Below are positions 35,091 to 43,413 of a stretch of 59,405 nucleotides of DNA, piece after piece. The DNA lies in the NCBI GenBank assembly GCA_022797115.1, contig JAAWKB010000004.1, positions 1-59,405 of the forward strand, in the 5' to 3' direction. This DNA is from Oscillospiraceae bacterium. GTDB taxonomy: Bacteria; Bacillota; Clostridia; Oscillospirales; Oscillospiraceae. Numbering within the stretch: position 1 is the first letter of the stretch; every line of letters starts with the position of its first letter. Below the pieces are notes generated by a model. The model had not been told where the DNA came from. It saw only the letters and a list, made by a program, of their open reading frames with translations, and made no database searches. Position numbers and translations under genes: made by a program.

Positions 35091-35491
35091 TCGCCGCCGT
35101 CTGCATTGACGACCGGGGCGGGATGCTGTTCAACCACAGGCGGCAGAGCCAGGACCGCCTGCTGCGGGAGGACCTGCTGGCGGAGGCCGCCGGCAGGCCC
35201 CTGTGGATGAACAGCTATTCCCTCCGGCAGTTCCCCACCCCGCCGCCCAACCTCTGTGTGGACGAGGGATTCCTGGACCGGGCCGGCCCGGGGGAGCTGT
35301 GTTTTGTGGAGACCGTGGACCCGGCCCCCTGGCGGGAGCGGATGGAGGGCGTGATCCTCTACCGCTGGAACCGCACCTACCCGGCTGACCTGCGCCTCAC
35401 CCTGTCCCTGGAGGGCTGGTCCCTGGAACGGCGGGAGATCTTTGCCGGGTCCTCCCATGAGAAAATCATCAAGGAGGTCTACCGGCGGTGA
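35087..35491 (+). CDS. Small conserved protein of unknown function
   Basis: The 134-residue protein has no signal or membrane segment. Recognisable stretches are CIDDRGGMLFNHRRQSQDRLL, CVDEGFLDRAGPGELCFVE and a C-terminal FAGSSHEKIIKEVYRR. I believe similar proteins are widespread in gut Clostridia, sometimes with unsupported functional names. I assign none. It overlaps both neighbours by 4 bases (ATGA at its start, GTGA at its end), so it is translated together with the SLH protein upstream and the nuclease downstream. Confidence 0.75.
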   Translation: MIAAVCIDDRGGMLFNHRRQSQDRLLREDLLAEAAGRPLWMNSYSLRQFPTPPPNLCVDEGFLDRAGPGELCFVETVDPAPWRERMEGVILYRWNRTYPADLRLTLSLEGWSLERREIFAGSSHEKIIKEVYRR

Positions 35492-36354
35492 AACGATGGA
35501 AACGGGCCCTGCTGGCCCTGCTGCTGCTGCTGTGCTGTGCAACAAGTACAACTGGCTGCGTCGCAATTGAGATCCAGGGCGAGGAAACGGCATCCGTTTC
35601 CGCTGTTCCGCCCTTCTCCGGGGAGCCTTACGTGGTCCTGGCGGACAATGTGCCCGGGTTCACGAAGGAGGAGCTGACCAGCAAGTCCTATGAGACCTAC
35701 AGCCCGCTGGACCGGCTGGGACGCTGCGGCGTGGCCCAGGCCTGCGTAGGCACGGACCTGATGCCCACCGAGGAGCGGGGCTCCATCGGCTCGGTCAAGC
35801 CCACAGGCTGGCAGACAGTGAAGTATGACTGCGTGGACGGGAAGTATCTCTACAACCGCTGCCATCTGATCGGCTACCAGCTCTCCGGGGAGAACGCCAA
35901 CAAGGAAAACCTGATTACCGGCACCCGGTATATGAATGTAGATGGGATGCTGCCCTTTGAGAACATGGTGGCGGACTACGTCAAAGAGACGGGGAACCAT
36001 GTGCTTTACCGCGTCACCCCGATCTATGACGGGGACAACCTGGTAGCCGGAGGCGTCCAGATGGAGGCGCTGAGCGTGGAGGACGGCGGCGAGGGGATTT
36101 GCTTCAACGTCTACGTCTATAACTGCCAGCCAGGCGTGTCCATCGACTATGCCACTGGCGAGAGCCAGCTGGATGAAAATGCCATCAGCGACGTGGAGGC
36201 CAGCTACATCCTCAACCGGAATTCCAAGAAATTCCATCTGCCCAGCTGCTCCGGCGCGTCCTCCATCAGTGAGGCCAACCGGCAGGAATACACCGGCAGC
36301 CGGGATGAGCTGCTGGTCCGGGGCTACGAGCCCTGCGGCAGCTGTAAGCCGTAG
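35488..36354 (+). CDS. Secreted DNA/RNA non-specific endonuclease
   Basis: The 288-residue protein has a lipoprotein-like signal (LLALLLLLCCATSTTGC, lipobox TTGC). The nuclease domain has the active-site region YNRCHLIGYQLSGENANKEN with LITGTRYMNVDGMLPFENMV. This is the NRCH variant of the DRGH motif of EndA/streptodornase-type beta-beta-alpha-metal nucleases; the catalytic His and the metal-binding Asn residues are present. A short C-terminal domain (KKFHLPSCSGASSI ... YEPCGSCKP) has one His and three Cys for a possible zinc site. It starts with GTG overlapping the previous stop. It probably degrades extracellular nucleic acid. A 17-bp terminator follows. Confidence 0.87.
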   Translation: MKRWKRALLALLLLLCCATSTTGCVAIEIQGEETASVSAVPPFSGEPYVVLADNVPGFTKEELTSKSYETYSPLDRLGRCGVAQACVGTDLMPTEERGSIGSVKPTGWQTVKYDCVDGKYLYNRCHLIGYQLSGENANKENLITGTRYMNVDGMLPFENMVADYVKETGNHVLYRVTPIYDGDNLVAGGVQMEALSVEDGGEGICFNVYVYNCQPGVSIDYATGESQLDENAISDVEASYILNRNSKKFHLPSCSGASSISEANRQEYTGSRDELLVRGYEPCGSCKP

Positions 36355-36389
36355 CAGAGGGCAACCGCAAGCCGGTCAATACAAACGGG

Positions 36390-36430
36390 AAACAGGCCCG
36401 GTCTGGCACAAAACCAGACCGGGCCTGTTT
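36390..36430. terminator. Terminator after the nuclease gene
   Basis: A 17-bp perfect stem (AAACAGGCCCGGTCTGG and complement) with a 7-base loop and a TTT end. Confidence 0.85.
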
Positions 36431-36467
36431 GATTGCGCAGAAGGGGGCTGTCATAGGCGGAAAAACC

Positions 36468-36496
36468 TATACAAATGGGGCAGGCTGTGCCATAAT
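36468..36496 (+). promoter_or_regulatory. Promoter of proC
   Basis: TATACA (36468-36473), a 17-base spacer and CATAAT (36491-36496), about 55 bases upstream of the proC start. Confidence 0.55.
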
Positions 36497-36551
36497 AGGG
36501 ATACAGGCCGCATGGGACCCCCATTGCGGCAAGCAGAAAGGAGAAACCGCT

Positions 36552-37370
36552 ATGTCGGCATATACATTTTCATTTATTGGGACTGGCAATATGGGCTCCG
36601 CCCTGGCCCGCGCAGCCAGCAAGAGCCTTCCGCCGGAAAAAATCATCCTTTCCAACCGGACGCCCGCCAAGGCGGAGGCATTGGCCCGGGAACTGGGATG
36701 CGCGGTGGGCAGCGCAGCCCAGGCGGCAGAGCAGGCGGACTATCTGTTTTTAGGGGTGAAGCCTCAGATGATGGCGGGGCTTTTGGCGCAGCTGGCCCCG
36801 GTTTTGGCCAGGCGGCAGGACAGGTTCTGTCTGGTGTCCATGGCGGCGGGGCTGACGATGGAGCAGATCTCCGCCATGGCGGGCGGCGCCTATCCGGTGA
36901 TCCGGATTATGCCCAATACCCCCTGTGCGGTGGGGGCGGGTGTGGTGCTCTACGATGCAAACAGCCTGGTGACCAGCCAGGAGCTGTCGGCCTTTACCAA
37001 TGCCCTCTCCGGCGCAGGTGTCCTGGACCGCCTGGAGGAACGGTTGATCGATGCGGGCAGTGCAGTGGCTGGCTGCGGCCCCGCCTTTGCGTGCCTGTTC
37101 CTGGAGGCCCTGGCGGACGGCGGCGTGGCCTGCGGCCTCCCCAGGCAGAAGGCCCTGCTCTATGCCGCGCAGATGCTGGAGGGGACTGCCCGCCTTATGC
37201 TGGAGACCGGGTCGCACCCCGGCGCGATGAAGGACGCCGTCTGCTCCCCAGGAGGCTCCACCATCGCCGGCGTCCACGCCCTGGAGCGGCAGGGCCTGCG
37301 TGCCGCGGCGATGGATGCGGTGATAGCCGCTGCGGAGAAGAACCGGGCATTGGGTGCGCCGTCTGTGTAA
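36552..37370 (+). CDS. proC: Pyrroline-5-carboxylate reductase
   Basis: The 272-residue enzyme makes proline from pyrroline-5-carboxylate with NAD(P)H. It has the Rossmann motif FSFIGTGNMGSALARA, then LFLGVKPQMM, the family motif IRIMPNTPCAVGAG and the C-terminal signature AVCSPGGSTIAGVHALERQG. The length is normal. The ATG at 36552 has AAAGGAG 7 bases upstream. The HAD phosphatase gene begins 11 bases later and is likely in the same transcript. Confidence 0.95.
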   Translation: MSAYTFSFIGTGNMGSALARAASKSLPPEKIILSNRTPAKAEALARELGCAVGSAAQAAEQADYLFLGVKPQMMAGLLAQLAPVLARRQDRFCLVSMAAGLTMEQISAMAGGAYPVIRIMPNTPCAVGAGVVLYDANSLVTSQELSAFTNALSGAGVLDRLEERLIDAGSAVAGCGPAFACLFLEALADGGVACGLPRQKALLYAAQMLEGTARLMLETGSHPGAMKDAVCSPGGSTIAGVHALERQGLRAAAMDAVIAAAEKNRALGAPSV

Positions 37371-37380
37371 GGAGGCGCAT

Positions 37381-38067
37381 ATGAAGTATCCGTTCCTGCT
37401 GTTTGACGCAGACAATACCCTCTTTGATTTTGACGCGGCGGAGCGCACCGCCCATAGGCGGCTGTGCGAAACGTATGGGCTCGCCTATTCCGATGAGGGC
37501 TACCAGCTCTACCACCGCTGCAACGCCGCACTGTGGCGCGAGTTTGACCGCGGCGAGTGTACCAAGGATTTCCTGCTGGTGGAGCGGTTCCGCCGTTACC
37601 TGGACGCCACAGGCGAACAGGCGGACCCGGAGGCGCTCAACCGGGAGCATCTGCGTGTACTGGGGGAGGCGGCGGTCCTGCTGCCCGGCGCATTGGAGCT
37701 GTGCAGGGAGCTGTCCCGGGACCACCGGCTGTACCTGCTGACCAATGCAGTGGAGTCTGTCCAACGCGCCCGGTTTGCCCGCTCCGCCATCGCGCCGTTT
37801 TTCCAGGATGTGTTCATCTCCGAGGCAATCGGGTACGGCAAGCCAAGCCTGGAGTATTTCAACCATGTGTTTCAGGCCGTGCCGGGGCTGAGCCGGGAGA
37901 ACGCCCTTCTGATCGGGGACTCCTTATCCAGCGATATCCAGGGGGCCAACAACGCCGGGCTGGACTGCTGCTGGTTCAACCCCCAGGGGCTCCCCCGGCC
38001 GGAGGGGCTCCGGATCGATTACGAGGTGCGGATCCTGGAGGCAATCCGCGGGGTTGCCGGGCAGTGA
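37381..38067 (+). CDS. HAD-family hydrolase, YjjG-like nucleotidase
   Basis: The 228-residue protein has the HAD motif I DADNTLFDFD, motif II LLTNAVESVQ, the conserved Lys in GYGKPSLEYF and motif IV IGDSLSSDIQGANNAG. These positions and the cap size match the YjjG family, which removes phosphate from non-canonical pyrimidine nucleotides; the substrate is inferred from similarity alone. The start has TAAGGAGG. It ends at a terminator shared with recG on the other strand. Confidence 0.85.
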   Translation: MKYPFLLFDADNTLFDFDAAERTAHRRLCETYGLAYSDEGYQLYHRCNAALWREFDRGECTKDFLLVERFRRYLDATGEQADPEALNREHLRVLGEAAVLLPGALELCRELSRDHRLYLLTNAVESVQRARFARSAIAPFFQDVFISEAIGYGKPSLEYFNHVFQAVPGLSRENALLIGDSLSSDIQGANNAGLDCCWFNPQGLPRPEGLRIDYEVRILEAIRGVAGQ

Positions 38068-38083
38068 AACCATACATCAAAAG

Positions 38084-38119
38084 CGCCGTCAAGCTGCATG
38101 TACTGCGGGCTTGACGGCG
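38084..38119. terminator. Terminator between HAD gene and recG
   Basis: An 11-bp stem (CGCCGTCAAGC and complement) with a 14-base loop. On the minus strand it is followed by CTTTTGATG, so it mainly ends recG. Confidence 0.75.
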
Positions 38120-38121
38120 TA

Positions 38122-40170
38122 TCAATTGAGCGCGCCTTCGTTGGCGGCAAACATCTCCGCCAGACGCTGGGTGGTGGCAGGGCAGCCCGCCAGCTCCGGG
38201 TCCTGGGACAGGAGCGCCTGGGCTGCCTGCTGGGCCTCCTTGAGCAGGGCCACGTCACAGGTGAGGTCCGCAACCTTCAGAGACGGGAGGCCGTGCTGGC
38301 GCTGGCCGAAGAAGTCGCCGGGCCCCCGCAGGCGCAGGTCCTCCTCCGCGATTTGAAAGCCGTCCCCCGTCTGGGTCATGACCTTCAGGCGGGCCCGGGA
38401 TTCCTCGCTCCGGTTGTCGGAGACCAGGATGCAGGTGGATTTGTGCTGTCCGCGGCCCACCCGGCCCCGGAGCTGGTGGAGCTGGCTGAGGCCGAAGCGG
38501 TCCGCGTCCTCAATGACCATGACGGTGGCGTTGGGAACATCCACCCCCACCTCCACCACCGTGGTGGAGACCAGGATGTGGATTTCCCCGGCGGCAAAGG
38601 CGGCCATCACTGCGTCCTTCTCCTTGGGCTTCATCCGCCCATGGACGCACCCCACGCGCAGCGAGGGGAATACCTTCTCCTGGAGATTTTTGGCGTGCTC
38701 TACCGCCGCCTTGCGCTCGTCTGGGATCTCCCCGTCCTCCCCCACCATGGAGCAGATGACGTAGGCCTGACGGCCGGCGGCGATTTCCTTGGCCAGGAAC
38801 CCATAGAACCGCTGCCGGTATGCGCCGGTAACGGCAAAGGTGTCAATCTTTTGCCGCCCCGGCGGCAGCTCGTCGATGACGGATACGTCCAAATCCCCGT
38901 AGATCATCAATGCCAGGGTGCGGGGGATAGGGGTGGCGGACATGACCAGCAGATGGGGCCGCTCCCCTTTGGCGGAGAGGGCCGAGCGTTGGTTCACGCC
39001 AAAGCGGTGCTGCTCGTCCGTCACCACCAGGCCCAAATCCCGGTAGGCCACGCCCTCGCTGATGAGGGCGTGGGTGCCAATGGCAACCTGGACCGATCCG
39101 TCCGCCAGCCCTGCCAGCACAGCCCGCTTCGCCTTGGCGGTCATTGCGCCGGTCAGCAGGGCGCAGGAGATCCCCAGCCCCTCCAGCAGGGGGGAGAGGC
39201 CCCGGCAGTGCTGCCCGGCCAGAATTTCAGTGGGGGCCATCATTGCCGCCTGTTTCCCGCTGCGCACCGCGCAGACGATGGCGGCAGCGGCAACCATGGT
39301 CTTACCGGAGCCCACGTCCCCCTGGACCAGCCGGTTCATAGGGCGGCCGGCGGTGAGGTCGGCGCGGATTTCCTCAATAGCGCGCCGCTGGGCGGCGGTG
39401 AGGGGGAAGGGGAGGCTGCTGTAAAAGTCCGTCAGCTCCGTGTCCCGGCAGGGCTGGCAGGAGAGTGTGTCCCTGCGGCGGCGCAGCCGCTGGAGGCCCA
39501 GTGCCAGCAGGAACAGCTCCTCAAATACCAGCCGGCGCCGGGCGATGGCAAGCTCCTCATCGTTGGCGGGGAAATGGATTTTTTCGTAGGCATAGCCGAT
39601 GCGGCAGAGCTGATGGGCCCGGCGCACCTCGTCGGGCAGGGGGTCGGGCAGCAGTCCCTGGCAGGCGGCCAGGCCCTGCTCCACAGCCCGCGCCAGCATC
39701 AGCTGGGAGATGCCGGCAGTGAGGGGGTAGACCGGCACAATCCGCCCGGTCAGCTGCCGTGCGCCCTCCTGCTCCACCACGGGGTTGGACATGGATTTCT
39801 TCGCCAACGCCCCCTCGGCCTTGCCGAAGAAGGTGTAGGTCTCCCCGGCACGGAGGCTGTCCTTGCGGTAGGCCTGGTTGAAGAAGGTGACATCCAGTGC
39901 GCCGGTGTCGTCCACAGCCCGGAGCTTGACCAGCTCCAGCCCTGCCCGGATGCGGCTGAGGGTGGGCGGGCCCGCCACCATGGCCTCCACGCAGGCGCTC
40001 TCCCCGTCCGTCAAATCCCGGATTTTCTTATAGGACCGGCGGTCGTCGTAGGCCCGGGGGAAATAGGAGATCAGATCCCGCAGGGTGGCAATGCGGAGCT
40101 TCTGGAGGGATTTGGCCCGCTGCTCACCAATGCCCTTGATATACCGGACGTTGGTGTTCAGATCAGCCAT
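38122..40170 (-). CDS. recG: ATP-dependent DNA helicase RecG
   Basis: The 682-residue helicase acts on stalled forks and recombination intermediates. It has the N-terminal wedge/OB domain (IKGIGEQRAKSLQKLRI, DDTGALDVTFFNQAY) and the helicase motifs: NRLVQGDVGSGKTMVAAAA (Walker A), VVTDEQHRFGV (DEQH variant of DExH), VMSATPIPRTLAL and the motif V/VI region VVEVGVDVPNA ... QLRGRVGRG. The ATG at 40170 is inside the end of folA (8-base overlap). It is the last gene of the pdxK-thyA-folA-recG operon. Confidence 0.96.
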   Translation of the reverse strand: MADLNTNVRYIKGIGEQRAKSLQKLRIATLRDLISYFPRAYDDRRSYKKIRDLTDGESACVEAMVAGPPTLSRIRAGLELVKLRAVDDTGALDVTFFNQAYRKDSLRAGETYTFFGKAEGALAKKSMSNPVVEQEGARQLTGRIVPVYPLTAGISQLMLARAVEQGLAACQGLLPDPLPDEVRRAHQLCRIGYAYEKIHFPANDEELAIARRRLVFEELFLLALGLQRLRRRRDTLSCQPCRDTELTDFYSSLPFPLTAAQRRAIEEIRADLTAGRPMNRLVQGDVGSGKTMVAAAAIVCAVRSGKQAAMMAPTEILAGQHCRGLSPLLEGLGISCALLTGAMTAKAKRAVLAGLADGSVQVAIGTHALISEGVAYRDLGLVVTDEQHRFGVNQRSALSAKGERPHLLVMSATPIPRTLALMIYGDLDVSVIDELPPGRQKIDTFAVTGAYRQRFYGFLAKEIAAGRQAYVICSMVGEDGEIPDERKAAVEHAKNLQEKVFPSLRVGCVHGRMKPKEKDAVMAAFAAGEIHILVSTTVVEVGVDVPNATVMVIEDADRFGLSQLHQLRGRVGRGQHKSTCILVSDNRSEESRARLKVMTQTGDGFQIAEEDLRLRGPGDFFGQRQHGLPSLKVADLTCDVALLKEAQQAAQALLSQDPELAGCPATTQRLAEMFAANEGALN

Positions 40171-40675
40171 GCGCCCCTCCCGGCGCTGCGCTGCGCTCGT
40201 AGTCCACGAACTGATAGGCCGTTTCCCCGGAGAGCAGGACCGGGCCGGAGTGCAGCAGGCGCCAGTCCGCCAACCGGTCCAGGTCGGGGAAAAAGGCGTC
40301 GCTCTCCGGCGCGTCATAGACGCGGGTGAGGCAGCAGAGGCGGCAATAGGGCAAAAGCAGGCGGTAGACCTCCCCGCCGCCGCACACCCAGACGCTGTCC
40401 GGGCTGCTGCCGGAGGCAAGGGAGAGGATCTCCTCCACCGTGTGGGCCGCCTCCACACCGGGGCGGGAGAAGGTGCGGTCCCGGGTCAGGACAAGATTGC
40501 GCCGGTTGGGCAGGGGGTTCCCGCCCGGCAGGGAATCCAGGGTCTTCCGGCCCATGATGACCGTCCCGCCGGAGGTCATGGCGCGGAAACGCTTTAAATC
40601 CTCGGGGATGTGGAAAAGGAGCTCCCCCGCCCGCCCGATGCCCCAGGCGGTACTGACTGCGGCAATGGCATTCAT
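40163..40675 (-). CDS. folA: Dihydrofolate reductase
   Basis: The 170-residue enzyme regenerates tetrahydrofolate with NADPH, in step with ThyA. Family features are IAAVSTAWGIGRAGELLFHIPEDLKRF (where Glu replaces the more usual Asp/Gly-Asn), the TVIMGRKTLDSLPG motif and VWVCGGGEVYRLLLP. The start overlaps the thyA stop by 4 bases and its end overlaps recG. Confidence 0.93.
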   Translation of the reverse strand: MNAIAAVSTAWGIGRAGELLFHIPEDLKRFRAMTSGGTVIMGRKTLDSLPGGNPLPNRRNLVLTRDRTFSRPGVEAAHTVEEILSLASGSSPDSVWVCGGGEVYRLLLPYCRLCCLTRVYDAPESDAFFPDLDRLADWRLLHSGPVLLSGETAYQFVDYERSAAPGGAHG

Positions 40676-41502
40676 ACAGCCACCTCAATTTTCTCATGGA
40701 ATTCCCACGGCTCGTAGCCCTCCAGGCGGACGCTGCCCGGGGTGAAGGCGTAGAAATCCGTCACCGCCGGGTCGATCACGAGGCGGGGGGCCGGGCGGGG
40801 CTCCCGGCGGAGCAGCTCCTCCACCAGGGGTACATGGCGGTCATAGATGTGGCAGTCCGCGATGACATGGACCAGCTCCCCCGCCTCCAGGCCGGAGACC
40901 TGGGCGAGCATGTGGACCAGGACCGCGTACTGGCACACATTCCAGTTGCTGGCGGTGAGCATGTCCTGGCTGCGCTGGTTCAGGATGGCGTTGAGGGTAT
41001 TGCCGCTGACGTTGAAGGTCATGGAGTAGGCGCAGGGGTACAGGCCCATCTCATGGAGGTCGTGGTGGTTGAAGAGGTTCGTCACCATCCGGCGGCTGGC
41101 AGGGTTCTCCCGCAGATCCTTCAGCACACGGTCCACCTGGTCATACCAGCCGTCGCTGTACTGGTGCTTCACCCCCAGCTGGTAGCCGTAGGCTTTGCCG
41201 ATGGTGCCGTCTTCACCGGCCCAGGCGTCCCAGATGTGGCTGCCCAGCTGGCGGACGTCATTGGACTTCTTCTGCCAGATCCACAGAAGCTCGTCCACAC
41301 AGTTCCGGAAGGCGGTCCGCCGCAGGGTCATGGCCGGGAACTCCCGGCGCAGGTTGTAGCGGTTGACCACGCCGAACAATTTAACGGTGTGGGCGCTTGT
41401 GCCGTCCGCCCAGCGGGGCCGGACCTCCCGGTCTGTGTCCCACACGCCGTTTGCCAGGATCTCCCGGCAGACGGAGACGAAAACTTCGTCCGCATAGCTC
41501 AT
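40672..41502 (-). CDS. thyA: Thymidylate synthase
   Basis: The 276-residue ThyA converts dUMP to dTMP using methylene-tetrahydrofolate. It shows the substrate-binding Arg region, ELLWIWQKKSNDVRQLG, the DQVDRVLKDLRENPASRRMV stretch and the active-site Cys in LYPCAYSMTFNV (the usual PCH reads PCA here), followed by QRSQDMLTASNWNVCQYAVL. The start overlaps the end of the pyridoxal-type kinase gene. It pairs functionally with folA directly downstream. Confidence 0.94.
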   Translation of the reverse strand: MSYADEVFVSVCREILANGVWDTDREVRPRWADGTSAHTVKLFGVVNRYNLRREFPAMTLRRTAFRNCVDELLWIWQKKSNDVRQLGSHIWDAWAGEDGTIGKAYGYQLGVKHQYSDGWYDQVDRVLKDLRENPASRRMVTNLFNHHDLHEMGLYPCAYSMTFNVSGNTLNAILNQRSQDMLTASNWNVCQYAVLVHMLAQVSGLEAGELVHVIADCHIYDRHVPLVEELLRREPRPAPRLVIDPAVTDFYAFTPGSVRLEGYEPWEFHEKIEVAV

Positions 41503-42365
41503 GGTTCTGCTCCCTCCTTATCATCCGTCCCACCGCCCAGCTGCCACAGCAGCGGCTCGAAGTCGAGGCCCTCCCGGGCAGGCAGGTTCTGCTCCCCCGT
41601 GCGTTTGGCGCACAGGCTGGTGAAGTCCGCAGCCAGCTGCGCCGCCGCGGCCAGGGGCTGGCCCTTGACCAGCGCACCAGCCAGCACACTGGCGAAGAGG
41701 TCCCCGGTGCCATGGAAACTGCCCGGCGCCAGCGGCGCGCAGGCGAACTCCGTGCGGCCGGTGGCGCGGTCAAAGCACACGGCTCCCGCCGTGCCGGGGG
41801 AAACAGAGGCGCCGGTCAGCACCACCGACCGCCGCCCATCCAGGCTCAACGCCTGGGCCCAGCGGCTGCAGTCCGCCTCCCGGTCCAGGGCCAGCGATTC
41901 GTAGTCCACGCCCAGCAAAAGCGCGGCCTCCGTGCGGTTGGGGACGATCACGTCCGCCAGTGCGGCCAGCTCCGCCATGGCCTGGCACATCTCCGGGGTG
42001 TAGGTGCGGTAGGGCCTGCCGTGATCCCCCATGACCGGGTCCACGACCGCCAGGCACCCCGGCCCCTGGAAGGCGCGGATGAACTCTGCGGCCAGGGCGA
42101 TCTGGCCGCTGCTGCCCATGAAGCCGGTGTAAACGGCATCAAAGGCCAGCCCCAGGCCCTTCCAGTGGGCAGTGACAGGGGCCATCTGGCTGGTCAGGTC
42201 CAGGAAGGTATTGCCTGTGAAGCCGCCGGTGTGGGTGGAGAGGTAGGCAGTGGGCAGGGGACAGCACTGCACCCCCATGGCGGACAGGGTGGGCATGACG
42301 ATGGTCAGGGAGCACCGTCCAAAGCCGCTCAGGTCGTGGAGCGCGGCGATGCGTGGCGTGGGCAT
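41499..42365 (-). CDS. Pyridoxamine/pyridoxal kinase
   Basis: The 288-residue ribokinase-fold kinase phosphorylates B6 vitamers to supply pyridoxal phosphate. Motifs seen: IAALHDLSGFGRCSLTIVMPTLSAMG at the start, VVDPVMGDHGRPYRTY, VIVPNRTEAALLLG and the catalytic GSFHGTGDLFASVLAGALVKG with its Asp base. The ATG at 42365 has AAAGGAG about 10 bases upstream. It leads an operon in which each gene overlaps the next (thyA, folA, recG). Confidence 0.9.
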   Translation of the reverse strand: MPTPRIAALHDLSGFGRCSLTIVMPTLSAMGVQCCPLPTAYLSTHTGGFTGNTFLDLTSQMAPVTAHWKGLGLAFDAVYTGFMGSSGQIALAAEFIRAFQGPGCLAVVDPVMGDHGRPYRTYTPEMCQAMAELAALADVIVPNRTEAALLLGVDYESLALDREADCSRWAQALSLDGRRSVVLTGASVSPGTAGAVCFDRATGRTEFACAPLAPGSFHGTGDLFASVLAGALVKGQPLAAAAQLAADFTSLCAKRTGEQNLPAREGLDFEPLLWQLGGGTDDKEGAEP

Positions 42366-42398
42366 GGCGCAGATCTCCTTTGCTTTTGTTTCGTATGA

Positions 42399-42437
42399 GC
42401 AGCCGGGCCGCAGGTATCCTCCCTGCGGCCCGGCTGC
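42399..42437. terminator. Hairpin upstream of the pyridoxamine kinase gene
   Basis: A 16-bp GC-rich stem, GCAGCCGGGCCGCAGG with its complement. There is no T-run on the minus strand. It lies 33 bases upstream of the kinase start codon, so it may be a leader structure. Confidence 0.5.
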
Positions 42438-42440
42438 GGA

Positions 42441-42472
42441 AAACCCGCGCGGGGACCGTCCCTGCGCGGGTT
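42441..42472 (-). terminator. Terminator after cheY
   Basis: AACCCGCGC pairs with GCGCGGGTT; on the minus strand GCGGGTTTTCC follows, a modest T-run. It ends the fapA-cheX-cheY transcript. Confidence 0.7.
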
Positions 42473-42483
42473 GCTGCTTCGCG

Positions 42484-42849
42484 TCATTCGGCAAGGGCCT
42501 TCTCAAAGGTTGCCAGCAGCCGCTCCCGGTCAAAGGGCTTATCAAGGAAACCCTTTGCGCCGATGGTCTTGGCCTCGTCAAAGGTGTCCTCATAGGCCAG
42601 GGAGGAGACCATGATGATCCTGGCGTCCGGGTACTTCTCCAGAATGGCCTGGGCCGTCTCCAGGCCATCCATACCAGGCATGATGATGTCCATTGTCACC
42701 AGATCCGGCAGGACCTGGCCGTATGTCTTGATGGAGTCCTCTCCGTTGCGGCAGTAGGCTACAATCCGATAGTCCGTATCCTCCAGAAGGTTTTGCATCT
42801 GGAGCTCAACCATTCGTGAATCGTCCACCACCATAATTCTTTTTCCCAT
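42484..42849 (-). CDS. cheY: Chemotaxis response regulator CheY
   Basis: The 121-residue single receiver domain has the acidic pair (MVVDDSRM), phospho-acceptor Asp54 in TMDIIMPGMDGLE, the conserved Ser (MVSSLAYEDT) and Lys in GFLDKPFDRERL. It has no output domain, so it signals directly to the flagellar motor. It follows a CheX phosphatase gene by 17 bases, and CheX would dephosphorylate it. The cheA operon is 26 kb away. Confidence 0.92.
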   Translation of the reverse strand: MGKRIMVVDDSRMVELQMQNLLEDTDYRIVAYCRNGEDSIKTYGQVLPDLVTMDIIMPGMDGLETAQAILEKYPDARIIMVSSLAYEDTFDEAKTIGAKGFLDKPFDRERLLATFEKALAE

Positions 42850-42866
42850 GATGTCGTCCCTTTCTA

Positions 42867-43355
42867 TCAAGTTAAGGTAGTCATTATCTCGTCCCCGTCC
42901 TGATGCGGCACATGGTGGGTTAGCTCCGCGTTCTCCCGCTGGTCGCTGGAGTAGGTGAGGACGAATTGATCCTGGAACCCATCGGGCCGGTAGCGCCCCT
43001 GGTAGAAGTCGGGTACGCTGAAGCGGGCGGCCACCTTGGTGGTCTTGAACAGGATCGCGGCGACCCGTCCGCACACAACGTTAAAATATTCTTTGCTGAA
43101 GTCCTCCAAATCCTGGAGGGTCACGTCTTCTGACTGGATAAAATTCTGCGTCATACGTCTCAGCATGGCGGCTTCCGCGCACAGGGATATACCGGAGTGC
43201 AGGCCTTTTTGGAACGTGATATAGATGGTACACAGCTCGCCGGCAGGGGGCTGGGTATCATGGTAGAGCCGGATGCCGGCGGTGGTCTCTGTGACCTCCC
43301 GCACGACTGTATCGAGCATCTCCTCCAGACTCTGCTGGGACAAAGCGGTATCCAT
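42867..43355 (-). CDS. cheX: CheX-like CheY phosphatase
   Basis: The ~162-residue protein matches the CheC/CheX/FliY phosphatase fold. The active-site ExxN motif is in LEDFSKEYFNVVCGRVAAILF (Glu-Tyr-Phe-Asn). Only one such motif is visible, which is usual for CheX. The ATG at 43355 has AAGGAGGG 9 bases upstream; an in-frame ATG at 43376 overlaps that site. The position directly before cheY fits a role in shutting off CheY-P. Confidence 0.82.
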   Translation of the reverse strand: MDTALSQQSLEEMLDTVVREVTETTAGIRLYHDTQPPAGELCTIYITFQKGLHSGISLCAEAAMLRRMTQNFIQSEDVTLQDLEDFSKEYFNVVCGRVAAILFKTTKVAARFSVPDFYQGRYRPDGFQDQFVLTYSSDQRENAELTHHVPHQDGDEIMTTLT

Positions 43356-43413
43356 GCTGCATTTCCCTCCTTCCATAGGGTTGTACTTCTATCGGGGCGG
43401 GCCGCAGGGCCCT